A DNA stretch of 29,751 nt, taken from contig CAYWSH010000028.1 of assembly GCA_964460655.1 (NCBI GenBank), positions 1 to 29,751 on the forward strand, read 5' to 3'. A program made the position numbers and the translations under genes. Under the pieces are notes generated by a model that was given only the letters and a program-made list of their open reading frames with translations, did no database searches and was not told the DNA's origin. This stretch comes from CAVUAF01 sp964460655 (GTDB lineage Bacteria; Acidobacteriota; Terriglobia; Terriglobales; Acidobacteriaceae). Positions 22,401 to 29,751 of the stretch are shown piece after piece. The number at the start of each line of letters is the position of its first letter. Position 1 is the first letter of the stretch.

Positions 22401-23108
22401 CGGGCTGCGGCCGTTCTCGGCCGAGTACGGGTTGGTCGAGACCTTGAATTCCTGGATGGCGTCGAGCGACGGACGCGCGATCTGCGAAGTCAACTCCTGG
22501 ACGTTTTCCGAGAAGGAGTTGTTGTCCACGCCGTCGAGCACGAAGTTGTTCTGCAACGAACGCACGCCGTGCACGTTCACGCCACCGGTACGGCCCGCGG
22601 CCGTGCCGCCACCCTGTTCGGTGTAGCGATCGGCCTGCACACCGGGTACAAGACCGAGCAGGTCGTCCCAGTTGCGCGCGCTGAGCGGCGCACCACTGAT
22701 GGTGTTGTTGTCGACGACCGAGCCGGGCGATGCATCCTGCGTCGAGAGCAGCGGCACAGTGCCTTCCACCGTGACCGACTCGCTCTGCGCGCCGACCTGC
22801 AGGGAGAAGTCCTGACGGCCCTTCTGGCCGACTTCCAGCGTGACTTTCGCCACCGCCTTGCGGAAGCCCTGCTTCTCCACTTTCACGTCGTACGTGCCGA
22901 CGGGCAACGTCGCGAATGTGTAGTAGCCACCGGCTGTGTCGGCGGAATATTCCAGTCCGGTCGCGGTGTTCGTCGCCGTGACCTTCGCGCCCTCCACGAT
23001 GGCGCTGCTCGGATCGGTGACCAGGCCCGTCAGGCTGGCGCTGTTGACCTGCGCCGCCAGGCTGCCGGCAAGAAGAAGGAGAACAAGGGCAAGAGTGAAC
23101 CGCTTCAT
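19437..23108 (-). CDS. TonB-dependent receptor with carboxypeptidase-regulatory-like N-terminal domain
   Basis: This is an outer-membrane transporter of 1223 residues. The signal peptide MKRFTLALVLLLLAGSLAA is followed by a carboxypeptidase-regulatory-like beta-sandwich at about residues 24-105 (LTGLVTDPSSAIVEGAKVTATNTATG...GYYTFATLPVGTYDVKVEKQGF). The plug follows (LSARNWDDLLGLVPGVQ; VNVHGVRSLQNNFVLDGVDNNSFSEN; STNPYSAENGRSPGSLVSVTTKGGTNNFHGTAFEYLRN). The long barrel ends in the aromatic GDPRTMQLSLRFAF. This Oar-like type is abundant in Acidobacteriota, and the ligand is unknown. The start is ATG 23108, with GAGGTG 4 nt upstream, because the signal peptide begins there; an earlier in-frame start adds 11 residues. 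The 242 bp upstream hold no gene I can support. Confidence 0.95.
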   Translation of the reverse strand: MKRFTLALVLLLLAGSLAAQVNSASLTGLVTDPSSAIVEGAKVTATNTATGLEYSADTAGGYYTFATLPVGTYDVKVEKQGFRKAVAKVTLEVGQKGRQDFSLQVGAQSESVTVEGTVPLLSTQDASPGSVVDNNTISGAPLSARNWDDLLGLVPGVQADRYTEQGGGTAAGRTGGVNVHGVRSLQNNFVLDGVDNNSFSENVQELTSQIARPSLDAIQEFKVSTNPYSAENGRSPGSLVSVTTKGGTNNFHGTAFEYLRNKVFDARDFFNARTASQQPVGSLLNKKPAFNQNQFGGAIGGPIIKNKAFFFFNYEGTRIRKGRTYLANVPLANERVGDFSLQAATANGIAATTANPLGYATLVDKVGDCIGAGATFTVATTGMPRDNMIPARCLDASAVKILGLVPGANNIPGAGVKNLNDFANVRNLVDDANNYTGKVDYALNASNNLFVRYTNQHRLRFVPGTFGGILDGTSTSAAGNLRMNAISTSIGWNHIFTPRVVNEFRIGWGRDWSFGAQEPFGLNKTSDYVPNAPDNPLFSGGIPRIAISSRGNTQSNTTQSLSGVDNWGSPDFLPKFQYTNQFQWVDTLNWTLGKHNIRVGADLRAPMRNIYLDVPATRGRLTFDGNRTNVGFADFLLGYPQSAEVATPSRTDARLWMLSEYFQDDWKLTPKLTLNYGLRYDYATWPYSAADRMTNLASPNPAAVNAVGSLICASSGTYCGATSGDRGLVKPDKNNFAPRIGVAYQITPNTVFRTGYGRFYMLFERAGSEDQMFLNPPWLIDKSVAAAVGVAGCTVSANNCTVNNMRLGHNNPAGVAGFNLSVDPANQPANFLQLIRLRAVNPNVVQPEVDQWNAGIERQLPGQIVATLEYVGTKGTHLSILRNLNQPYFDSTGRVCVASGTASPNCPSLGAPGAGVAGFAPLAPYIAYTNLGPIEYRDNVGNSTYHGLEASMQKRLSHGLSFTASYTWSHSIDQAMEHLFGGGSNSFLQNAHDLNQQRGNSDFDIRQRFIFSYVYELPFGKGRSWVQEGPLAEVVGGWRVSSISSFHTGRPFTLFAGNNSSAFQLGGFGATALADCPNGATVSSSVQDLGGAGPYFFDPSLFAVPAAPSATNAANNVARLGNCPRNSMYGPGLANVDFAVARTFRYFGEGRSLEFRWEAFNIANHPYFGLPSNNCNASFPASATAATQICGNFANSTGSATFGRITALQGDPRTMQLSLRFAF

Positions 23109-23350
23109 CACGCACCTCACGCAGATTGTCAGCGGACGCAAATCGCTTTGCGACCGCAGCCGAGATTTCTACAACGAGCCGATTAAGCTCATGTGAAGAC
23201 GCGACTAACACACCATGAATGTGTGGAAGTGCTCGGTCGGCATGGATACCACCCTGTGAGACTCGCTGGCAAGGTATTTTTCGCCGGACCTCTCCGCCTC
23301 GCGGAAGCGGCATTAGACGAACGTCGCGCGAAAAGGATAGCGGCGCGCGC

Positions 23351-24637
23351 CTAGCTGAACCGCGTGACGCGCCACAACATCACGCCGCTGGCGAACAGGA
23401 GCGCCAGCATGGCGAGGATGAGCAGCAGCATCCAGCCGGCATTCGCGGCGATGGCCGGCGCCTGCGCGATCATGCCAAAGCCGGCGATGATGAGGGTTGC
23501 GACACCCGCCAGCGCCCAATCCACCCAGGTCCGCACGGGCGCAGCGCTCGCGCCCTGCTCGCCGAGCATGCGGGCGCGGACGTGCTCCACGTCGATGCCG
23601 TAGCGCCGGCTCTCTCGCTCGGCGGCTTCCTGCCAGCGGGCGTGTTCATTCGCATTCGCCGTGGAGAACGCGATGGCGCATGCGCCCGCGGCCATCAGGA
23701 GCGAGCCGCCGATCACTTGCGTCATCACCGCGCCTTCGCGCAGTTCACCGAACACCAGGATGCCCCACGCCAGCCCCCATAGCTGATTCGTGTTGGAGAG
23801 CGGGATGCCGCGGCTGATGCCGACATACTTCGCCGCGTACTGCTGGAAGATGTCGCCCACCACCCACACGAAGCCGCCGAGCAGCAGCCAGAACAGCACG
23901 CCGTGCGCCGCCGAGAGCTCGCTCCAGAGAGGTGTGACGCCGCCCGTGTAGACCAGCGCGAGCGAGACCATCATGCCGAGTTCGCCCACGGTGAAGAACG
24001 TGACGAACGACAGCGGATTCATCCCGCTCAAGTACGCCTTGCGATACGGGATGTACATCGTGCCCCAAAGCACGCCCGCGCCGAGTGCTGCCGCCACGCC
24101 GCGCATTGCGTGTGCGCCCGATGCCGCAGCTCCGGCCGAGGCTAGCGCGAGGATCACGGCGCCGGCGAACATCAACAATGCGCCGCCCACCACGCCCAGC
24201 CAGCTGCGCAGGCTCGCATTCCGCAGCTCATTGAACAGCAGGAAGCCCCAGAAGATGCCGAGCAGGCTGTTCGAGTTCCACAGCGGGAAGGCGATGCTCA
24301 GTCCGACCTCGCGGATCGCGAAGATCGTCAGCGTATTCGCGACTGACCAGATGCAGCCCGCCAGCACCGCCCACACGAGGAGATGCGGCGCCTGCTTTAC
24401 GTCAGCGCGCACGTAGCTGGTGCCGTGGATGAGGGCAGGCAACGTCCAGCGCGCGAGAAAAACGCCCGCCACCATCATGAGCGAGACGACCAGCGGCGAG
24501 AGCCCGATGGTCACGAGCTTGGTCGGCGCTTCCGCTCCACCGAGCCACGCGCCGGCGGCAAATCCGCTCAGGATGCCGACGGTCTGCAGGCTGCGCAGTC
24601 GCGCCGCGGTGGCTTGTGGTTGTGGGGCTGCGGCCAT
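23351..24637 (-). CDS. GRP/RhaT-like sugar transporter (DMT superfamily)
   Basis: The 428-residue polytopic protein has about ten hydrophobic helices. The signature-like stretches are GLSIAFPLWNSNSLLGIFWGFLLFNELR in the first half and ISRGIPLSNTNQLWGLAWGILVFGELR in the second. They show the internal duplication of the drug/metabolite superfamily and resemble glucose/ribose (GRP) and L-rhamnose uptake porters. A hydrophilic loop of about 60 residues (NANEHARWQEAAERESRRYGIDVEHV) precedes the last two helices and is longer than usual. AGGAG lies 4 nt before ATG 24637. Upstream of the TonB receptor and iol genes on the same strand, it could carry the resulting sugar or polyol over the inner membrane (inference). 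Confidence 0.85.
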   Translation of the reverse strand: MAAAPQPQATAARLRSLQTVGILSGFAAGAWLGGAEAPTKLVTIGLSPLVVSLMMVAGVFLARWTLPALIHGTSYVRADVKQAPHLLVWAVLAGCIWSVANTLTIFAIREVGLSIAFPLWNSNSLLGIFWGFLLFNELRNASLRSWLGVVGGALLMFAGAVILALASAGAAASGAHAMRGVAAALGAGVLWGTMYIPYRKAYLSGMNPLSFVTFFTVGELGMMVSLALVYTGGVTPLWSELSAAHGVLFWLLLGGFVWVVGDIFQQYAAKYVGISRGIPLSNTNQLWGLAWGILVFGELREGAVMTQVIGGSLLMAAGACAIAFSTANANEHARWQEAAERESRRYGIDVEHVRARMLGEQGASAAPVRTWVDWALAGVATLIIAGFGMIAQAPAIAANAGWMLLLILAMLALLFASGVMLWRVTRFS

Positions 24638-24652
24638 GCGTCTCCTATCGGC

Positions 24653-24702
24653 TGATCGTTGATCCGGAGATCTCTTATCCGCTGATCTCTTATCCGGAGA
24701 TC
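24653..24702. repeat. 15-bp tandem repeat between the transporter and small TM genes
   Basis: GATCTCTTATCCG occurs at 24669 and 24684 (period 15). TCCGGAGATC flanks the pair at 24663 and 24693, and a related CTGATCGTTGATCCG lies next to it. The repeat covers the stop codon of the small TM protein and nearly reaches the ribosome site of the transporter gene. Confidence 0.75.
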
Positions 24703-24812
24703 CAGCGCAGGATGATCAACCCGCCGGCGAGCACTGCCAGCGGTATCCAGAAGTGAGCGTCGCGCAATACTGCCGCCGGCCAGTTGCGTCGCGGATCGTT
24801 CGCGGAAGTCAT
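24690..24812 (-). CDS. Small single-TM protein, unrecognised
   Basis: The 40-residue ORF is MTSANDPRRNWPAAVLRDAHFWIPLAVLAGGLIILRWISG, a polar N-terminus and one TM helix (about residues 22-37). It fills the gap between the transporter and the secreted-protein gene. No Shine-Dalgarno is present. A TACACT hexamer (24833-24828) lies 15 nt before the ATG and could be a -10. The frame is open further upstream but without protein-like sequence. It may be a genuine small membrane protein; a chance ORF is also possible. Confidence 0.45.
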   Translation of the reverse strand: MTSANDPRRNWPAAVLRDAHFWIPLAVLAGGLIILRWISG

Positions 24813-24853
24813 GAAGAAAGGACGCGCAGTGTACCATGACGCCGGACTGAAAC

Positions 24854-26121
24854 ATGCGCCTTCGTCTTCTTCTCGTCCTGTTCCTCGCCACGTGCGCGCC
24901 CGCACAATCCAACTTCCGCTTCAACGCGAACGCGGCGGGTGAAGCCGTCGCCGACATCCAGGCGTCGGCGGTCGGTTCCTGGGGGCAGCGCGGCGGCGAA
25001 GCACCCATGGCGACGCTCGCGCTCGATGGCAATTACAACCAGGACATCATGCTCGCCCGCGGTCTCGATGCCGCGACCTACCGCGTCTTCCTGGGACCGG
25101 TCAGCGCGGGCGCGCATCGCATCACGCTCACGCGCAACGCCGCCAACTCCGCGCCCGCTTCCACCTTCGACATCCAGAAGGTCAACGTGCGCGTGCTCGC
25201 GGCGAACGATGCGGAGGGCATCGCGCTGGCGCACGCTCCCATCCTCTATGCGCGCGCCGACACGCTCGGCCGCTTCTCCGACCTGCCCCTCGTCTCGTGG
25301 TACGAGCGCTTTCCCGTGGCGGGCGGCGGCGAGATGCTGCAGTACAGCATGATCTTCACCAACGAAGATGGCGGCACCGCGAGCGATGCCTTGATGGCGC
25401 GCTGGGGGCGCGGCAGCGACATCGAGTACATGTATCGCGTCACGCTCGACGCGCAGCACAACGCCAAAGAAGAGATCTACCAGGCGCCCGACCACAAAGA
25501 CCTGCCCTTCACCGGAAAGAAGGTGGGGGCACATCCGCTGCTGCTGATCGCCACGCTGAACAACACGTTCATGGATAGCGGCAACACCGCGGTGCAATAT
25601 CGCATCGCGCCGCAGTTCGCCGACCTGACGAATGCCACGCGCGAATCCATCATGGACCGCGACCCGTGGACTTACCAGGTGATGGCGCAGGAATTGCAGC
25701 GCGAAGGCAAGCTGCGCGAATACGGCGCCGACGCTTCGCCGAACATCGGTGACCCGCGCTGGTATCTCTCCATCGACCTGCAACTCGAACCGAAAGGTGC
25801 GGGCGGCATCGCCGTGTGGGCGAAGAAGAAAGGCGATGCGAAGTGGCAGAGCTCGCATCGAGGACGGCTGGACTTCGCCATCGCGCGCAACGGCTGGGTG
25901 CGGACCACGGTCGAACTGCCGCCGAACACAAAAGCAGCCGACGTCGAAGCTATCGCGGTCGAGTGCCTCGACGTGCGCGATCCGCGCTTACCGGCGACGG
26001 GGCCGCCTTCCGCATGCAGCATCACGCCGGGCAAGGCGTTCTTCCTCGACAACGATTACAAGCCCGGCGCGAATCTGCTGGCGCCGAGCACGACAAAGCT
26101 GCAGCTCAAGGCGGGAGAGAA
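24854..26121 (+). CDS. Secreted protein of unknown function, 3' end lost in the assembly gap
   Basis: A signal peptide (MRLRLLLVLFLATCAPAQS) is followed by about 400 residues of mixed beta-rich sequence with no domain I recognise. The first part (NFRFNANAAGEAVADIQASAVGSWGQRGGEAPMATLALDGNYNQDIML) has a jelly-roll or lectin-like feel. The middle part contains GGGEMLQYSMIFTNEDGGTASDALMARWGRGSDIEYMYRV and YQAPDHKDLPF. The later part (DPRWYLSIDLQLE...NGWVRTTVELPPNTKAADVEAIAVECLD) reads like a second beta domain. The coding sequence runs into the 100-N gap, so the end is not seen. No clear ribosome site precedes ATG 24854. Confidence 0.75.
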
Positions 26122-26221
26122 NNNNNNNNNNNNNNNNNNNNNNNNNNNNNNNNNNNNNNNNNNNNNNNNNNNNNNNNNNNNNNNNNNNNNNNNNNNNNNN
26201 NNNNNNNNNNNNNNNNNNNNN
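26122..26221. other. Assembly gap (100 N)
   Basis: Exactly 100 unknown bases, the usual scaffold spacer of unknown true length. It cuts the 3' ends of the two convergent genes on either side. Their order is plausible but depends on the scaffolding. Confidence 0.99.
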
Positions 26222-29139
26222 GGCTCAAGTTGCGCGAACGAATGCGCTGTACCGAGCGGCCCGGGGTGCGCGGTCGTGACTTGCGGCAGCAGCTTGTAGT
26301 TCAGTTCGTAGCCGTGCCGCGGAGTCTGCGCCTCGTTCCACGTCGCAGCGTGCGGATAGAGCGAGTAGGTGAACTCCTGCACGCCTTCGTCGGCATGCGG
26401 ATCGGGATACGCGGGCGAGCGCAGCAGCGTGAGCCGCAGCACGTTGCCCTTGCCGTCGTAGCCGTACTTCGAGTCGTTGAGGATGCTGAGCCCGTGCTTC
26501 TCATCCGACAGGTCGGCCCAGCGCTGCGCCGGGACTTCGAACATGGCTTTTTCTGCCGGCGTGTTACGCGTCGTCGGCCGCCGGATGGAGCCGTACGGGA
26601 TCTCGTAGGTCGCAAAGTCGCTCTGCACGCTGAGCGGGAATGCCGCCTTAATAAGGATGTGCTTTTCGTGCCAGTCGACGACGGTGTGGACGTCAACGCG
26701 CGGGCTGTGAGCCGTCACACTGATGTCCTGCGTGAAGAGCGAGTTTTGGAACTTGCGCTCGACGCGGATGGTTGCGCGCAGGGGAAGCGACTCGATCAGC
26801 CCCACACGTAAGGCGGTGTCGATGTCCCACTTCCTGTCTTCGAAGTTCGCGTCCACGTTCCATGCATCGTAATTGTGCGGCAGGTCGTAGAAGGCTTGCA
26901 GCAGGTTGCCGCAGGTTTTCGGCGCCAGGACCTCCCCTCCGGTCTTGCTCGTCAAGCTCGTGATGCAACCCGACTTCGGATCGACGGTCACGCTCACGAA
27001 TTCATTGCTGAGGGTGAGGCCGGCCACCTTGACGCCCGCCAGCATCGCTGTTGCCGCCGGCGCAGCGACAACGTGAAACACCTTGAACCCGAGGGCCGGC
27101 ACGGCGCTCGCCAGAAAGCGCACGGTGAAATCGGCCGGCGCAGCGAAGGCTACGATCTGCGCGGGCACCGGCTTCGCGTCCGGACCCGTCACCGTGACGT
27201 TGCGTGCCGCTGTTGCCAGCTGCAATCGCACCTCGACCACATCCGTCCGCGCCCACGACAACGGATTCGTCACCACCACGGCTACACCCGCGCCGCGCGT
27301 GTCGGCGTGCGCGGCGACCGCGCTGAGTGCGTCATTCAGGTGCTCGGTGGTCATGCGCCGCACTTCGGCGTGGTCGCGGCTCGCGTCGGCATACACCGCT
27401 GCGACCGACGAACCCGCCATGATGTCGTGGAACTGGTTGAACAGCACCTTGCGCCACGCGTAGTTCAAGTCCTGTTGCGGATAAGGCTTGCCCCAGAGCG
27501 ACGCGATCGCGCCGAACTTCTCGGCGTTGAGCAGCAGCTCTTCGTTGCGGCGATTGTTGCGCTTCGTCGCGGCCTGGCTGGTGTAGACGCCGCGGTGATA
27601 CTCGAGGTAAAGCTCGCTGTTCCACGTGGGGATCTGCATCTGCGGCGCTTTGCGCTGCAGGTCGTCGAAGAACGGCTGCGCGTTATCGGTGAACAGCCGC
27701 GGATAGATGGCGTCATCTCTCTTCCAGCGCTGCGCGGTCTCCAGCATGCTGCGCGTCGGCCCGCCGCCGTGGTCGCCCACGCCGTAGAGGTGCATGATCT
27801 CGTTCGACCCCATCTTCGGTGTGTACTCGGCGACGTCAGTCTCCATCCGTACCGGCTCGATCGGATTGCCGTAGTCATGCGGGAAGAAAGTGAGCACGCG
27901 GCTGCCATCGGGCGATTGCCACCAGAACAGTTTGTGCGGGAACTTCGTCACTTCGTTCCAGTAGATCTTCTGGGTGACGAAGTTCTCCATGCCGCTCTTC
28001 CGGTAGATCTGCGGCAGCTGCCAGTTGTAGCCGAACGAATCGGGATTCCAGCCGGTCTTGATCTCCACGCCGAACTTGTCGCGGAAGTAACGCGTGCCGA
28101 CCAATAGTTGCCGCACCAGCGATTCGCCATCCGGGATATTCAGGTCGGGCTCGACCCACATGCCGCCAATCGGCTCCCAGCGGCCTTCCTTCACGCGCTG
28201 GCGGATCTCTTCGAACAGCTTCGGATACTTCTCCTCCATCCACGAATACGCGACCGCGGTGGACGCGGTGAACTTGAAGTCGGGGAACTCGCGCATCAGT
28301 TGCAGCACCGTGCTCCATGTGTTGCGCACGACCTCGACTGTTTCCGACGACGGCCACAGCCACGCCATGTCGATGTGCGAGTTGCCGGTGGCGCGGATGG
28401 CGAACGTCCTGAGCCACGGCGCGAGCTGCTTCAAACTTCCACGCCCCGCGTCGACGGACTTGTCGAACGCCGCCTGGTCGCCACGATCGAGCGCGTTGAA
28501 GTCCAGCGCCGCGGTCGCGCTTGCGAGCACCTGTTCGCGTCCTTGTCCCGGATAGGCTTTGACCATCTGCTCGGCGCCCAGGAATTCCAGCAGCAGCTGT
28601 CGCGCATCGGGACGCCCGCTATCGCCGGCCTCGATCTCCAGCTGTCCGAAGTAGAACCCGGCACGTCCGCCAGGGACGTTCGCGCGCACCGCGACAAGCG
28701 TTTTGGTTCCCGGCTCGGCGCTTTTCGTCAGCACGAGGGGGTCGAGATCGTTCCCTTCCTCGATCTTCACCCCATTAAAGAAGACGGTGAGGTGCACCGG
28801 GTTCTCACCGTAGATGCGGGTGCGAATCCGTATCTTCGACTTCGCGATGTCGTACCCTGCGACCTTCGCCGGCAGCTCGACCCAGCGCCGGAACCACACC
28901 GGCCCGCTCGACCACTCGTCGCCGACCTTGTACGGCTGCCAACCGGAATCGTCGAATGCCGGCACTTCCGGATGCAGGATGGTCGCGTCATCGGCGTGCA
29001 TGCGCCACTCGGGCAGCTTGAGCTCGGTGATCGCGGTCAGGCGATTGACGGCAGCGTCACGCGTGTCCTGCGCGCTGACAGAATGTATGAATACGATCCC
29101 TAGGAAGAAGACGGTGAGGGATTGCTTGATGATCTTCAT
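26222..29139 (-). CDS. Secreted GH38 alpha-mannosidase, C-terminus lost in the assembly gap
   Basis: A signal peptide (MKIIKQSLTVFFLGIVFIHSVSA) and an N-terminal jelly-roll-like region (WQPYKVGDEWSSGPVWFRRWVELP) precede the GH38 catalytic domain. In GNSHIDMAWLWP, His255 and Asp257 are zinc ligands by family analogy. GWNPDSFGYNWQLPQI carries the expected nucleophile Asp367. YGVGDHGGGPTRSML and FNQFHDIMAGSS are further family motifs. The C-terminal beta domains are typical of the family (VSVTVDPKSGCITSLTSKTGGE; YEIPYGSIRRPT). About 972 codons are present, and the family usually has about 1000-1050, so little is missing. It probably trims alpha-mannosides outside the cytoplasm. An extended -10 (TGCTATGAT, ending 20 nt before the ATG) is a promoter candidate. 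Confidence 0.93.
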
Positions 29140-29220
29140 GTGCGAGGACGAAGCGCGGCATCATAGCACTGTGCAGTGCGAACTGCGTCGTGCTGCTCCG
29201 CTCAAGATGACACCTCGAAT

Positions 29221-29249
29221 TTGCCTTTTGCCTTCGCTGTTGCTACAAC
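29221..29249 (+). promoter_or_regulatory. Putative promoter of the aquaglyceroporin gene
   Basis: TTGCCT (29221-29226) and TACAAC (29244-29249) are separated by 17 bp, and ATG 29259 begins 9 nt after the -10. The -35 is the same hexamer as in front of selB, and the implied leader is only a few nt. No Shine-Dalgarno is seen. Confidence 0.4.
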
Positions 29250-29258
29250 TCCGCCACT

Positions 29259-29751
29259 ATGGCCGACACAGCAACTGCGCCATCGCTTGCGCGTGAAACC
29301 GCCGCGGAATTCCTGGGCACGTTCATCCTCATGGTGTTCGGGATCGGCGTGGTCGCGCAGACCGTGCTCAGCAGCGGGCAAACCGGCTCGTATCTCGGCA
29401 TCAACATCGGCTGGGGCCTGGGCGTCACCATGGCGATCTACGTCGCCGGCGGCGTCTCCGGCGCGCACTTGAATCCCGCGGTCACGCTCGCCCTCGCGGT
29501 GCGGCGCGGCTTTCCGTGGAGCAAAGTACCCGCGTTCATGGCGGCGCAGTTGGCCGCCGCTTTCGCGGCTTCGGCCGTTGTCTTTGTCACGTATCGCGAA
29601 GCACTGAACGCTTTTGACGGGGGCGCACGCGCAGTGGCAGGGCCGCATGCGACCGCCGGCATCTGGTCCACCTATCCGCAGAATTTCCTGACGACATTCC
29701 CCGGCGGCTTCATCGACCAGTTCGTCGGCACGGCGCTGCTCATGTTGCTCA
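29259..29751 (+). CDS. Aquaporin/glycerol facilitator (MIP family), 3' end off the window
   Basis: The visible 164 codons read MADTATAPSLARETAAEFLGTFILMVFGIGVVAQTVLSSG, then GWGLGVTMAIYVAGGVSGAHLNPAVTLALAVRRGFPW. This is the first MIP half with its first NPA pore motif. The next helices read VPAFMAAQLAAAFAASAVVFVTY and QNFLTTFPGGFIDQFVGTALLMLL. The long loop before QFVGTALLMLL is typical of glycerol facilitators (GlpF type) rather than water-only aquaporins. The second NPA motif lies beyond the window. Confidence 0.92.
   Translation, partial: MADTATAPSLARETAAEFLGTFILMVFGIGVVAQTVLSSGQTGSYLGINIGWGLGVTMAIYVAGGVSGAHLNPAVTLALAVRRGFPWSKVPAFMAAQLAAAFAASAVVFVTYREALNAFDGGARAVAGPHATAGIWSTYPQNFLTTFPGGFIDQFVGTALLMLL

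Noticed and set aside
26056..26299. Open frames that read straight through the 100-N gap.
   Set aside because: The gap length is arbitrary, so any frame carried across it is meaningless. Both flanking genes were cut at the gap.

Overview
The window is a high-GC bacterial chromosomal segment that looks like an uncultivated Acidobacteriota genome, probably metagenome-assembled. The reasons are a carboxypeptidase-regulatory-domain (Oar-like) TonB-dependent receptor, the ECF sigma / zinc-finger anti-sigma / DUF4097 / PDZ gene set, TrmFO, and many short tandem and palindromic repeats at gene junctions. There is one assembly gap of exactly 100 N (26122-26221). No rRNA, tRNA, CRISPR array or insertion sequence is visible.

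Left part, minus strand (1-6391): purL then purF (3' part of purF off the window) for de novo purine synthesis, with a 111-bp tandem duplication at their junction. Upstream is a tightly coupled operon: SPFH/band-7 membrane protein, small ribbon-helix-helix protein, two-TM DUF3592-like protein and CPBP-type intramembrane protease. Three operator-like boxes spaced exactly 11 bp apart precede it.

Centre (6539-10908): selB (selenocysteine elongation factor), convergent with a gene that ordinary gene calling would break in two. The two pieces join through one in-frame UGA into a 175-residue AhpD-like (carboxymuconolactone decarboxylase family) protein with a CxxU active site. A perfect 8-bp hairpin with a G-first loop follows the UGA at bacterial SECIS distance. 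I regard this as a real selenoprotein gene and as the most important observation here. A GNAT acetyltransferase and trmFO follow. A mobile-looking hairpin repeat fills the gap between those two genes and supplies the trmFO start codon.

11108-15280 (+): an envelope-stress type operon of ECF sigma factor, zinc-finger anti-sigma with TM and HEAT-like repeats, secreted DUF4097 adhesin-like protein and secreted double-PDZ protein with a charged coiled-coil tail. It ends in a strong bidirectional terminator.

15347-24637 (-): a carbohydrate/inositol locus. In transcription order it holds a GRP-type sugar transporter, a TonB receptor (followed by a terminator-like hairpin), then iolG, iolE, an aldolase-like TIM barrel and iolC with overlapping junctions. 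No iolA, iolB or iolD is seen in the window.

Right end: a small single-TM protein, an unrecognised secreted protein cut by the gap, a secreted GH38 alpha-mannosidase also cut by the gap, and the 5' part of an aquaglyceroporin gene running off the window.

A theme runs through the window. Short repeats sit on start or stop codons (purF, the ribbon-helix-helix gene, trmFO, the small TM gene) or inside conserved enzymes as in-frame insertions (purL, trmFO). Several genes also have a -10-like hexamer only 6-9 nt before the ATG, which suggests leaderless or near-leaderless mRNAs.
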